Shown here: in pieces, positions 17,219-25,527 of the stretch
Layout: each line of letters opens with the position of its first letter
Numbering within the stretch: position 1 is the stretch's first letter
NCBI GenBank assembly: GCA_030066775.1
Contig: JASJAY010000013.1
Span: 1 to 53,167, forward strand
Source of the DNA: Planctomycetota bacterium
GTDB taxonomy: Bacteria; Planctomycetota; PLA2; JAEUHO01
Length of the DNA stretch: 53,167 nt
Direction of reading: 5' to 3'
Notes under the pieces: model-generated
Told to the model about the DNA's origin: nothing
The model's input: only the letters and a program-made list of their open reading frames with translations
The model's database searches: none
Position numbers and translations under genes: made by a program

Positions 17219-17878
17219 ATGGACACCCTGCAGCTGGCCAACGACCTTCTCTCCGATGCGAGCCTGGACGCGGCGACGCCGCGCGAGCGCACGCGTCAGA
17301 TCTTGAAGACGGCCATCGAGATCGAACAGAACGTCGAGGCGCGTTACCTGCGCGTCGGTCGGGCGTTCACGTACGGTCCGATCCGCCGCCTGTTCGAGGA
17401 GTACGCGGCCGAGGTCCGGGATCACGCCCGCATCCTGTCCCGTCACCTCCGCGACATGCGCGAGGGCCCGCGTCCGGCCAAGCCCGCCGGCCGCCGCCGT
17501 CGCCCGCGTGCCGCCGAGGGTGCCCCGATCCTGACGCCTCCGGCGCTCTACCAGGCGTTCGACGAGGCCTTCCGCTGCGCCGAGGGCGCGATCCTCTTCC
17601 ACCGCCGCTCGATGGAGCAGGTGGACGACCGCTACCTGCGCAAGTTCATGGACATCCTGGCGAACGACCATTCGTTCCATCTGGACATCCTGGGCCATCT
17701 CCTGGCCGACATCCGCGATCGCCCGATGCACCTCACGCCCGGCCGCAAGCTGGCGCCGGTCGATGTGCCGTGGGTCGCCGCGCTCTTCGAGGGCGTCGTG
17801 CCCCCGTGGTGCCGCGAGTCGGAGGCCAAGACCGAGGGCGGCGAGGCCCCGGGCAACTGGTTCATCAACTACATCTAG
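17219..17878 (+). CDS. Uncharacterised ferritin-like helical protein B (paralogue of A)
   Basis: This 219-residue protein is nearly collinear with the preceding gene from EQNVEARYLRVGRAFTYGPI to the end (...NWFINYI). It has the same candidate ligands (E in IEQNVEA, EEYAAEVRDH, ND-HSFH) and the same GRRRRPRAAEG linker. Its N terminus is longer (MDTLQLANDLLSDASL...). Most substitutions are conservative, for example E-to-D or I-to-L, which suggests duplication followed by selection on the protein. The two could form a hetero-oligomer. The ATG at 17219 follows GAGGTAGCCAC, a usable ribosome-binding site. The transcript ends at a strong terminator 28 bp past the stop. Function unknown. Confidence 0.8.
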   Translation: MDTLQLANDLLSDASLDAATPRERTRQILKTAIEIEQNVEARYLRVGRAFTYGPIRRLFEEYAAEVRDHARILSRHLRDMREGPRPAKPAGRRRRPRAAEGAPILTPPALYQAFDEAFRCAEGAILFHRRSMEQVDDRYLRKFMDILANDHSFHLDILGHLLADIRDRPMHLTPGRKLAPVDVPWVAALFEGVVPPWCRESEAKTEGGEAPGNWFINYI

Positions 17879-17906
17879 TTCCCCGCGCACACAGCACACA
17901 CACACA

Positions 17907-17938
17907 AGCGGCCGCGCCCTTCGGGGCGCGGCCGCTTT
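17907..17938 (+). terminator. Rho-independent terminator with UUCG tetraloop
   Basis: A perfect 13-bp stem (17907-17919 with 17924-17936) closes a TTCG loop and is followed by TT. It ends the transcript of the helical pair. Its arms are self-complementary, so it could also act for the convergent gene on the other strand. Confidence 0.85.
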
Positions 17939-17966
17939 GCGTTGGTGCGGAGGTTGGCCATCGCGC

Positions 17967-18560
17967 CTAGCGCGCGGTGAGGCCGCCGATCAGGACGGTC
18001 CCGCCCTGCGGGATGGCGACGCGCTGGGGACCCGCCGCCCAGATGAACTCGTGGCCCGCGAGGTGGTACCAGTTCGCCGACTTGGCTTCGGCCGTGGGCG
18101 TGACGATCGTGGGCGTGATCAGGATGAGGAGCTCCTTCTCCGCCGCGGCGGCCGCGCCGCGCAAGGCGTGCAGCGCGACGATCCCCTCGACCAGGTCGGC
18201 GCGGCCTTCCGCGTCGAGCTGCGACGATGCGCGCAGCATCCGCATCTCGAGCGCGTCGAGTCGCTGCTGCGTGTTGGCGAGGATGATCAGGCCGAGGGTG
18301 GGCCCGTGGGACAGCACACCGGGACCGCCCTTGCCGGCCGCGGCCGGTTCCTGGGCCAGTCCGTCGGCCTGGTCGGCCAAGGCATCGAGCTCGGCAGCGA
18401 GGGGCGCGAGGGTGGCGTGACGCGCCATCCGGGCGCTGGCGTCGCGTGCATCCGACGCGGGCCCGGCCAGGGCACCGAGCGCCAGGGCGGCGGCCGATCC
18501 GGCGTAGAGCAGGATCAGCACGACGATGCCGGATTGGGATCGGGGGGAACGAAGGGGCAT
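17967..18560 (-). CDS. Membrane-anchored small protein with secretin-like motifs in reversed order
   Basis: This 197-residue protein begins MPLRSPRSQSGIVVLILLYAG, a single membrane segment (about 11-33). An Ala/Leu-rich helical region containing QQRLDALEMRM follows. The last third carries EKELLILITPTIVTP and ends with VAIPQGGTVLIGGLTAR. Both phrases are hallmarks of the secretin (GspD/PilQ) C-terminal domain, but there GG-TVxIGGL comes before ELLIxITPxI. Here the order is inverted and the usual barrel between them is missing. It could be a secretin-derived remnant or a distinct periplasmic protein. ATG at 18560; its neighbours are not secretion genes. No assignment of function is justified. 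Confidence 0.65.
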   Translation of the reverse strand: MPLRSPRSQSGIVVLILLYAGSAAALALGALAGPASDARDASARMARHATLAPLAAELDALADQADGLAQEPAAAGKGGPGVLSHGPTLGLIILANTQQRLDALEMRMLRASSQLDAEGRADLVEGIVALHALRGAAAAAEKELLILITPTIVTPTAEAKSANWYHLAGHEFIWAAGPQRVAIPQGGTVLIGGLTAR

Positions 18561-18760
18561 GCAGGACTCCGAAGGGGGACTTGCCGGCGAGCGCCCCCAC
18601 GAAGCAACTGCCGTGCGCAGCGGCCCCGATCGACGTAAGTCGTTGTGCCGCCTGCCCCACGCCGTGCTCGCTGCGCGCGGTCGAGCCCCGGGTGCCCTCG
18701 TGAGGCACCACGCCATGGGACGCCCGAGGACACGCCGGACGGGTTCCCTATGCTGGCCGC

Positions 18761-19549
18761 GTGCTTCCTCTCGACGACCCACGCTGGCAGGAGCTCCAGG
18801 GCGCCTACCGCGCTCCCTACGACCCCCGACCGGCCCTGCTCCGCCTCGCCACCGACGACCGCACCGAGGCGGCCTGGAAGGAGCTGTGGGACGCGCTGCA
18901 CCACCAGGGCAACGTCGACGTGGCCTCCTATGCGGCCGTCCCGCACATCGTGCGCATCCTTGCCGCGCGCAACGTTCCCGACTGGCATCCCTATGCGCTC
19001 GTATCCGTGATCGAGCTCGAGCGCCACCGGCCCTCGAACCCCGCGCTGCCGGACTGGTTGCAGGAAGGCTACGAAGCCGCGTGGCTGCGGCTCATGGGCC
19101 TCGCCCTCTACGAGCTCGAAGGCGTCGACGACCCCCTCGTGTCGCGATGCATCCTGGGCGCGCTCGCCGTCGCCAAGGGGCTCCACGCACGGGCGCGACT
19201 GTTCCTCGACATGAGTGACGACGAGGTCTTGGAGCGCGTGACGCAGGAGGCGCCGCCCGAGCTCGTCCTCGAAGGGTCCCGGATGCCCACGCTCGATGCC
19301 TTCTACGACGAGGTGGAGCGCGTGCTGATTCCGGGGCGGACGATGGGCCGCAACCTCGATGCGTTCAATGACATCCTGCGCGGTGGCTTCGGCACGCCCG
19401 ATGACGGATTCGTCCTGGTCCTGCGAGACGCCGACGAGCTGCGCGCCAACTTGGGCGACACGATGTTCGACGCGATCGTCGAGATCATCCAAAACCACGG
19501 ACCGGAAGGCGCCGAGTCGCAGGACAACGTGCTCCTGCAACTCGAGTAG
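18761..19549 (+). CDS. Barstar-domain protein with N-terminal helical repeat domain
   Basis: This 262-residue protein has an N-terminal helical region of about 170 residues (WKELWDALHHQGNVDVASYAAVPHIVRILA) resembling HEAT-like modules. A barstar-like domain follows (about 175-262): LDAFYDEVERVL, MGRNLDAFNDIL, GFVLVLRDADELR and FDAIVEIIQNH. Barstar is the intracellular inhibitor of barnase-type ribonucleases, and related domains serve as immunity modules in polymorphic toxin systems. No RNase or toxin gene is nearby, so it is an orphan immunity-like or regulatory protein. The start is a GTG at 18761, with no strong ribosome-binding site. It is convergent with the small gene ending at 19572. 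Confidence 0.75.
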   Translation: MLPLDDPRWQELQGAYRAPYDPRPALLRLATDDRTEAAWKELWDALHHQGNVDVASYAAVPHIVRILAARNVPDWHPYALVSVIELERHRPSNPALPDWLQEGYEAAWLRLMGLALYELEGVDDPLVSRCILGALAVAKGLHARARLFLDMSDDEVLERVTQEAPPELVLEGSRMPTLDAFYDEVERVLIPGRTMGRNLDAFNDILRGGFGTPDDGFVLVLRDADELRANLGDTMFDAIVEIIQNHGPEGAESQDNVLLQLE

Positions 19550-19571
19550 CGATACACGCTCGAAGGCCTCT

Positions 19572-19889
19572 TCAGTCCGCGTCTCTCGCGGCGCTCGGCG
19601 GGAGCGGCTCGACATCGGACTGATGATGGAAGTCGTTCTCGTCGAAGAGACCGACCCAACAGCCGGCGTCAGCCGCCCACGCCACGACGGCTTCGACCTG
19701 GATATCGTCCCGGCGTCCGAGGTCGTCGCCATCGTCCATGTAGAGCAGGACGCGCAGGCCTTCGGCAAGCTCGAGGCCCAGGCGCTCGAGGTCCTGCTTC
19801 GTTCCCACGCAGACGAGCTCCACGCGGCCTTCGACGTCGCACTTGTGGAAGTCGGCGTAGATCCGGGGCAGCGCGTCCGGGTGCGTCAC
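19572..19889 (-). CDS. Small acidic hypothetical protein
   Basis: This 105-residue, strongly acidic protein from a GTG at 19889 has GGAG five bases upstream. The sequence has a two-part beta pattern (YADFHKCDVEGRVELVCVGT, then GLRVLLYMDDGDDLG) and a second half ending in a charged tail. It resembles small conserved proteins sometimes found beside immunity-type genes, but I cannot name the family with confidence. It lies 52 bp after the small cysteine-containing gene, at the end of the molybdoenzyme operon, and is convergent with the barstar-domain gene. Confidence 0.65.
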   Translation of the reverse strand: MTHPDALPRIYADFHKCDVEGRVELVCVGTKQDLERLGLELAEGLRVLLYMDDGDDLGRRDDIQVEAVVAWAADAGCWVGLFDENDFHHQSDVEPLPPSAARDAD

Positions 19890-19941
19890 GCAGGCTCCGA
19901 ACTCCGGCGAAGGAAACGCGGTACCGTATGGAGCGAGTTGG

Positions 19942-20190
19942 CTACTGGAGGGAGGGGCGGATCGGGGCCTGGAAGCAGGGGCGGTCGCACGGACCGTGGC
20001 ACCCCTCATCTGCGGCGTGGCCGTCGGGACCGAGCGGCTCGCCGGTCTCGTCGCACCACCAGATGGCCGCGTCCGCGGGGAACGCCTCCTCGTGCTCCGA
20101 CGGAAGGCCGACGAAGGCCTCCTTCGTGCGCAGGTGGATGCAGCGCGTGCGGAGCTGGTCCTCGACCTGTTGGCGATAGCTCTCGTCCAT
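19942..20190 (-). CDS. Small cysteine-containing hypothetical protein in molybdoenzyme operon
   Basis: This 82-residue protein starts MDESYRQQVEDQLRTRCIHLRTKEAFVGLP. It has five Cys (RTRC, IWWCDETG, EGCHGPC and RPCF), a plausible metal-binding or disulfide set. Its ATG at 20190 overlaps the stop of the FAD subunit by one base (TGATG), and GGGGGAGG gives an excellent ribosome-binding site. Coupling to the oxidoreductase genes suggests a role in cofactor insertion, maturation or regulation, but this is guilt by association only. It is too short for XdhC-type chaperones (Mo-cofactor sulfurylation), which are absent here. Confidence 0.72.
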   Translation of the reverse strand: MDESYRQQVEDQLRTRCIHLRTKEAFVGLPSEHEEAFPADAAIWWCDETGEPLGPDGHAADEGCHGPCDRPCFQAPIRPSLQ

Positions 20191-21179
20191 CACGACCTCC
20201 CCCACGCCTGCATCAGTGCGCGACGTACGACCACCTTGGTGAGCTGCACCTTGTAGGTGTTCCCGGGCAGCGGGCTCGCACCCGTGACGGCCGCTTCGCC
20301 GGCAGCGCGGGCGCGCGCCTCGGTGAACGACTTGCCGACGAGCACCTTCTCCGCGGCTTCGGAGCGCAGCGGCGTCGGCGCAACCGAGCCGAGCCAGACG
20401 CGTGCCTCCTTGACCGTGTTGCCCTCGGCAACGAGGCGCACACCGCAGGCGGTCAACGGCCAGTCGAACGCGGCCTTCTGGCGCACCTCCTCGTAGCCGA
20501 GTCGCTGCGGCTCCGCACGCGCCGGAATGTGCACGGACTCGATCAGGTCTTCGCGATCGAAGACGAGGTCCGATGCCCACCCGGCCTTCGGCTCGGCCCA
20601 CGCCTCGGCAAAGGGCACCTCACGCGTCGCCTCGCCGCGTCGCACCGTCAGCACGGCATCGAGCGAGCCGAACACGGGCGCGAGGCTGGACGGGCTGGCG
20701 GACGCACAGGTCCCGTTGCCGAAGATGGCGGCGGTGTCCTGCACGCCGCCGGGCTTCAGCACCGGGCAGTGGTCGCCGCCGCGCTTGAGGCACGGGAACG
20801 ACTTGTGGCGGTAGTAGCCGCAGCGCGTGTGCTGGCCGAGGTTGCCGCCCACCGTGGCGCGCGTGCGCAGCTGGGGGCTGGCGGCATGCCCCGCGGCGTA
20901 CGCGAGACTCGGCAGGAACCGCTCGACGACCTGCGACGCCGCAAGCTGGGCGAGCGTGGCGCCGGCCCCAATGCGGATCCCGCCGTCTTCCTCGACCTCG
21001 ATCGAATCGAAGGCCTCGACGTCGACGAGGCCCACGAGCGCGTTGGGCTCGTCGACCCGCTCCTTCATGCGATCGAGCAGGTCGATGCCGTTGGCTTTGA
21101 TCAGCGCGCCGTCGTTGTCGGCGAGCGCGGCCGCTGCCGCCTCGGCGCTCTGCGGTCGGATGTAGGCGAAGGCCTTCAC
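20190..21179 (-). CDS. FAD-binding subunit of xanthine dehydrogenase-family oxidoreductase, with extra Fe-S loop (PaoB-like)
   Basis: This 329-residue protein is of the CO dehydrogenase/xanthine dehydrogenase FAD-subunit family. KANGIDLLDRMK lies where the first FAD loop is expected, and TRATVGGNLGQ gives the second. After it comes a Cys-rich insertion (RCGYYRHKSFPCLKRGGDHC, spacing Cx9C and Cx7C). This matches the extra [4Fe-4S] region known in E. coli PaoB and 4-hydroxybenzoyl-CoA reductase beta subunits. The C-terminal part is the usual CO_deh_flav_C domain. GTG start at 21179, overlapping the Mo-subunit stop by 4 bp (GTGA). It would pass electrons from the 2Fe-2S subunit to an acceptor. 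Confidence 0.92.
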   Translation of the reverse strand: MKAFAYIRPQSAEAAAAALADNDGALIKANGIDLLDRMKERVDEPNALVGLVDVEAFDSIEVEEDGGIRIGAGATLAQLAASQVVERFLPSLAYAAGHAASPQLRTRATVGGNLGQHTRCGYYRHKSFPCLKRGGDHCPVLKPGGVQDTAAIFGNGTCASASPSSLAPVFGSLDAVLTVRRGEATREVPFAEAWAEPKAGWASDLVFDREDLIESVHIPARAEPQRLGYEEVRQKAAFDWPLTACGVRLVAEGNTVKEARVWLGSVAPTPLRSEAAEKVLVGKSFTEARARAAGEAAVTGASPLPGNTYKVQLTKVVVRRALMQAWGRS

Positions 21180-23392
21180 TGCTGCCTCCCTTCCAGCGCC
21201 GCGAGAACGCGCGCGGGCGTCATCGGCAGCTGTCGCACTTGCACGCCGATCGCGTTGTAGACGGCGCTGGCGATGGCACCGGCCGTGGGAACGGTCGCGG
21301 GCTCGCCGAGCCCCATCATGCCGATGCTGTTGAAGCCGCTGACGACGGTCGTGAGCACGACGTCGATCTGCGGACAGTCGGCCATGCCCATGATCTTGTA
21401 GGTGTCGAACGTCGGATTGACCATGTCGCCGAGGTTCTCGTCGAGCTGCCGCTCCTCGTAGAGCGCGAAGCTGATGCCCTGGATCACGCCGCCGTTCACC
21501 TGGCTGCGTGAGGCCATCGTGTTGACGAGCCGGCCCGCGTCGTGCACCGCGACGACGCGCTCGACGGTGATCACGCCCGTCTCGGTGTCGACCGCGACCT
21601 CTGCGAACTGGCAGCCGGCGGTCTCGCGGTTGTAGCCGTCGTAGTTGCGGCGGCGTGTGCCGCGCACGCGGAGGCCTTCGTCGGGAATCAGGCCGCACGC
21701 TTCCTGGAAGGTCGCCTTCTTGCCGCCGGGTCCCTTGAAGACGCCGTCCTCGAGCGTGACCTTCTCGCTGTCCGTCTTCCACTCGACGCCGAGCAGGGCG
21801 GCCAGCGCCTCGCGGGCACGCAGGCCCGCCTCGCGCGCGGCGGGGCCCAGCGACGGAGCCGTTGTGCTGCCGCCGCTGCCCGGACCCGGGGGATAGCGCG
21901 TGTCGCCGACGCGCACGTCGATCGTGGCAGGCGGGATGCCGAGCTCCTCCGCGACGCAGATGGCCAACAGGGTCCGCGTGCCCGTGCCCAGGTCCTGGGC
22001 GCCGTTCATCACGATCACGTGACCCGAGCTGTCGATCGTGAGGTCGACGCTCCAGTTGCCGCGTCCCGCCTGGCTCCAGCGCCCGGCGGCACAGCCGACG
22101 CCGCGCTTCACGGGGCCCTTGTCGGATCCCGCGACCTTGCGGTGGTTGCGCTTCCAACCGATGCGCTCCGCGCCGATCTTCCACTGGATCTGGCGGACCG
22201 GATGCGGGTCGTTCTTCATGCGCACCGCGAGCGGGTCGAGCCCGGCCTTCGCGGCGAAGGCGTCGATCGCGCCCTCGAGCGCGAAAAAGCCCTGCGGATG
22301 GCGCGGCGCGCGGAACGCCGCGCCGCGCGCCGTAAACGTCGACACCGTGTGCTGCAGCATGCGCACGCTAGGCAGGGTGTAGCCCATGAAGTTGGCGCAG
22401 CCCGCACCGCCGCGGCCGTTGCCGGACGTGCCCCAGGTCTCGCCCGCCAGCACGGTGAACGTGCCGTCCTTGGTGCCGCCGAGCGTGAGCTTCTGGATCG
22501 AGTCCGGTCGGTTGCCGCCGACGAGATGCTCGGAGCGGCGCGTGAGCAGGTACTTCACCGGCCGCCCCGTCTCCTTGGCGAACTCGGCGCAGAGCACGTC
22601 CCACGACTGCGCGCCGAACTTGGCGCCGAAGCCACCGCCCATGTGCTCGGTGATGACGCGGACGCGGCCGCGCGGCAACTCGAGCGCGCGCAAGAGGCGG
22701 CCCCCGGCGAACCCGGACGTCGCCTGGGTGCTCGCCCAGACCGTGGCGTTGCCCTCCTTGTCGATCGAGACCACGGAGCCGTGGGGCTCGAGTGCGGAGT
22801 GCGTCTGGATCGCGGTGCGGTACTCGGCCTCGACCTTGACCTCGGCCGACTCCAGCGCGGCATCGGGGTTCCCGCGGCGCATCGCACCGCCGCGCCCACC
22901 AGCCGTGTCGTTGGAGCGTCGCGGGCTCACGCGGACCTCGTCCTTGAGCGCCTCCTCGACCGTCACGGCGTGCGGCTGCACGTCGTACTCGACGCGAATG
23001 GCGGCGAGGGCGTCGGCGAGCACCTCGCGGCTCGTCGCACAGACGGCCGCGACGCTCGAACCGGCGTACGTGACGCGCTTGCCTTCGGATGTGCGCACCG
23101 CCAAGACGCCGGGCATCGCCCGCGCGGCCGACGCATCGATCGACTTCACGACGGCGTGGGCGTGGGGTGCGATCACCTCGCCCGCGTAGGCCATCTTGTC
23201 GAGGTTCACGTCCTGGGTGAACTGTGCCACGCCGGTCACCTTCGCCACGCCGTCCAGGCGCGGCACCTCGGTCCCGACGTACTTGAGCTTCGCGCCGAGC
23301 GGCCAGGGATCGGCGTCGAGGTCGTGGACCTCGACCGTGAGCTCGCGCTCCGCGCCCTCGATGCCGGCCAGATAGGTCACCTTGCGCGCCAT
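21176..23392 (-). CDS. Molybdenum-cofactor-binding catalytic subunit, xanthine dehydrogenase family (PaoC-like)
   Basis: This 738-residue protein has the aldehyde oxidase/xanthine dehydrogenase a/b hammerhead and Mo-binding domains. Landmarks are LKYVGTEVPRLDGVAKVTGVAQFTQD near the start, EHMGGGFGAKFGAQ and a RAPRHPQGFFALE loop. Others are GAQDLGTGTRT, GSGGSTTAP and the catalytic Glu in MGLGEPATVPTAGAIASAVYNAIG. These enzymes hydroxylate aldehydes or N-heterocycles at a Mo centre; substrate is not readable from the sequence. It has no signal peptide of its own, so if periplasmic it must travel with the Tat-tagged 2Fe-2S subunit. The ATG at 23392 is 2 bp after the preceding stop. Confidence 0.94.
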   Translation of the reverse strand: MARKVTYLAGIEGAERELTVEVHDLDADPWPLGAKLKYVGTEVPRLDGVAKVTGVAQFTQDVNLDKMAYAGEVIAPHAHAVVKSIDASAARAMPGVLAVRTSEGKRVTYAGSSVAAVCATSREVLADALAAIRVEYDVQPHAVTVEEALKDEVRVSPRRSNDTAGGRGGAMRRGNPDAALESAEVKVEAEYRTAIQTHSALEPHGSVVSIDKEGNATVWASTQATSGFAGGRLLRALELPRGRVRVITEHMGGGFGAKFGAQSWDVLCAEFAKETGRPVKYLLTRRSEHLVGGNRPDSIQKLTLGGTKDGTFTVLAGETWGTSGNGRGGAGCANFMGYTLPSVRMLQHTVSTFTARGAAFRAPRHPQGFFALEGAIDAFAAKAGLDPLAVRMKNDPHPVRQIQWKIGAERIGWKRNHRKVAGSDKGPVKRGVGCAAGRWSQAGRGNWSVDLTIDSSGHVIVMNGAQDLGTGTRTLLAICVAEELGIPPATIDVRVGDTRYPPGPGSGGSTTAPSLGPAAREAGLRAREALAALLGVEWKTDSEKVTLEDGVFKGPGGKKATFQEACGLIPDEGLRVRGTRRRNYDGYNRETAGCQFAEVAVDTETGVITVERVVAVHDAGRLVNTMASRSQVNGGVIQGISFALYEERQLDENLGDMVNPTFDTYKIMGMADCPQIDVVLTTVVSGFNSIGMMGLGEPATVPTAGAIASAVYNAIGVQVRQLPMTPARVLAALEGRQQ

Positions 23393-23394
23393 GG

Positions 23395-24006
23395 CTAGCC
23401 CTCCTTCGCCGCGGCGACGGCGGCCTTGAGGACGTGCGGGTACGTGCCGCAACGGCACAGGTTGCCGGCCGTGGCCTCGCGCGCCTGCGCTTCGGTCAAG
23501 TCCTTGCCGTGCTTCGCGACGGCGTATGCGCAAGCGACGACCATCCCGGGCGTGCAGAAGCCGCACTGCGCGCCGTCGTGATCGACGAACGCCTGTTGGA
23601 CGGCGTGCAGGTTCTCGGGCGTGCCGAGGCCCTCGCAGGTCGTCACCTTGCGTCCCTCCGCCTCGACGGCGAGGACGGTGCACGAATAGACCGGCTCCCC
23701 GTCGAGCAGGACGGTGCAGGCACCGCACTGGCCGCGATCGCAAACCGGCTTCGCCCCTGTGAGATCCAGCGGCAGCCGCAGGGCCTGCAGCAGCGTGGTG
23801 CGCGGCTCGACCTCGAGGGTCTGCTTCGCGCCGTTGACCTCGAGCGTCGCCTTCACGGCGCCGGGGCCTTGGACGCGAGGCCCCGAGGCCCCCTCCTCCT
23901 TCGCCAACGCTTCGAGCGGCTTGAGGACGGCTCCAGAGGCGGCAGCGAGGCCTGCCCCCTTGAACAGCGCGCGGCGCGTCACGCCGCGACGATCGGACTT
24001 CGACAT
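23395..24006 (-). CDS. [2Fe-2S] subunit of molybdenum oxidoreductase with Tat signal (PaoA-like)
   Basis: This 203-residue protein has a twin-arginine-type leader (RRGVTRRALFKGAGLAAASG), implying folded export to the periplasm. The plant-type ferredoxin domain shows CDRGQCGACTVLLDGEPVYSC. The C-terminal [2Fe-2S] domain shows CGFCTPGMV and NLCRCGTYP. Together these give two clusters that relay electrons from Mo to FAD. The start MSKSDRRG at 24006 follows GGAG with 8-base spacing. Gene order 2Fe-2S, Mo, FAD differs from E. coli paoABC (2Fe-2S, FAD, Mo). It is the first gene of a tight operon that also includes two small downstream genes. Confidence 0.94.
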   Translation of the reverse strand: MSKSDRRGVTRRALFKGAGLAAASGAVLKPLEALAKEEGASGPRVQGPGAVKATLEVNGAKQTLEVEPRTTLLQALRLPLDLTGAKPVCDRGQCGACTVLLDGEPVYSCTVLAVEAEGRKVTTCEGLGTPENLHAVQQAFVDHDGAQCGFCTPGMVVACAYAVAKHGKDLTEAQAREATAGNLCRCGTYPHVLKAAVAAAKEG

Positions 24007-24108
24007 GCGTGGGTCTCCGGTCTCGGTGCGACCGTACCGATGCACCGCAGACCGGTCAACCGACCCCGCCGCGGGCGCCCAGGGATCCGGGCGCGCGCAG
24101 GGCCGGCG

Positions 24109-25527
24109 CTACTCGATCTCGAACGCGCGGCTGAGGCTCACGCCGGGGGCGAGCTCCAGGATCTGGGCCCGGCCCACGAGGCCGCGCGGCCCCTGGACCC
24201 GGACGCTGTAGCGTCCCGGCGGCAGCGTGATCGCGTAGCGCCCCACGGACGGGATCCGCACGTCGAAGCCCTCCCCCAAGACCTGCGACTTCCCCTCGGT
24301 GCGTACGAAGAGCAGGCGGTGACCGGGCGGGAAGGCCCGCGACGCCCCGCCGCGGGTGTCGCGCACCTCGCCCCGCGCGCTCGCACCGTCGGTCCACGCC
24401 GTGACCTTCGCCTCGGTCCCCTCCGGACCCGCGACGTCGACCTCGAGCTCGGCGAAGCGCGTGCCCGAGCGGACGATCCATCGCTGCGGGCCGCGGCAGG
24501 TGCGCACGAGTACGCGGTTCGCGTCGCCCGCCTCGACGGGATCGACGCGCGCACGGGCGTACTGGCGGCGCCCCTTGGGCCGCACGCGCACCTCGTCGAT
24601 CGGGCCCCCACCTGGAGGCCCCGTGAGCCCGCACACGGCCGCCGTGGCGTCGGTGAGGGCCAAGACATGCACCGCCCCCCGGTCGTCCAGGAACGTCCCA
24701 GGGAGCTCATGGGCCACGCCGCCCGCCTCGACCCGCACGCCCTCCGGGACGTGCGGCACGAGGGGGAACGCCGCGATGCCTTCACGCGCCCGGGCCGTCT
24801 GCACGGCCTCGAGCGGAATGCCCAGCACCTGGACGCGCACGGTGTACCCGTCCGGCACGGCCTCCATCCCAGCCGGCGCCACGAGGCGGACGCCGAGCTC
24901 GGCGGTCCGCGAGGCGATCATCAGCCGCACGCGGGGGCGATCGGGGCCCGGATCCCCCAGGCGCACCTCCATGGGGTTGAGCAGCAGGCCGTCGACGCGC
25001 CGGCCCACGACGCGCAGCGTGCCGCGCCACTCGGACGCGAGGGGCCGGATGCCGACCACGCCTTCGAACGCCTGGTAGACGTCGGCCGTCAGGGGCGTGC
25101 GGCTGCCGTCCGCGTGGATGCGCTGGACGGCCCACTCGCGCGAGACCGGCGGCTGGTCCCGGTCGCGCATCGCGACGTAGAGCGTGCCGGCCTTGCCAAC
25201 GTAGACGGACTGGGGCGCCAGATCGGGGTTGGCCTGGAAGTAGAAGGCATCCGGCTTGACCCGCAGCTGGTCCCAGCCCGGGGCGCTCTGCACGAAGTAG
25301 TGCCCCGTCGGCGCGTCCGCCTCCATCACGCCCGGCGCCGCGCCCTCGATGGGGCGCAGGGGATAGCGCGTGCGATCAGGGCCTGCGTGGACGAGCGCCA
25401 GCTCCACGTCGACCGGGCCGTCCTCGGGAGCGGTCTCGATCTGGACCCGGATCGTGGGCGCGGGATCGCCACAGCCCGCAAGGGGCACCAGGAGCAGGGC
25501 GAGCGCGAGCAGGGCAGAGGGGCGCAT
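24109..25527 (-). CDS. Lipoprotein with beta-sandwich (regulatory-like) repeats
   Basis: This 472-residue protein has a lipoprotein signal (LLLVPLAGC, Cys about residue 19), so it is lipidated and envelope-bound. The rest is mainly beta-strand by eye. Several module ends have the form YAITLPPGRYSVRV or TLPPGxY, as in carboxypeptidase-regulatory-like or SpaA-like domains. No enzymatic motif is visible. It lies upstream of the molybdoenzyme operon on the same strand with a 102-bp gap, so co-transcription is possible but unproven. The ATG at 25527 sits directly before the signal peptide. Confidence 0.75.
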   Translation of the reverse strand: MRPSALLALALLLVPLAGCGDPAPTIRVQIETAPEDGPVDVELALVHAGPDRTRYPLRPIEGAAPGVMEADAPTGHYFVQSAPGWDQLRVKPDAFYFQANPDLAPQSVYVGKAGTLYVAMRDRDQPPVSREWAVQRIHADGSRTPLTADVYQAFEGVVGIRPLASEWRGTLRVVGRRVDGLLLNPMEVRLGDPGPDRPRVRLMIASRTAELGVRLVAPAGMEAVPDGYTVRVQVLGIPLEAVQTARAREGIAAFPLVPHVPEGVRVEAGGVAHELPGTFLDDRGAVHVLALTDATAAVCGLTGPPGGGPIDEVRVRPKGRRQYARARVDPVEAGDANRVLVRTCRGPQRWIVRSGTRFAELEVDVAGPEGTEAKVTAWTDGASARGEVRDTRGGASRAFPPGHRLLFVRTEGKSQVLGEGFDVRIPSVGRYAITLPPGRYSVRVQGPRGLVGRAQILELAPGVSLSRAFEIE

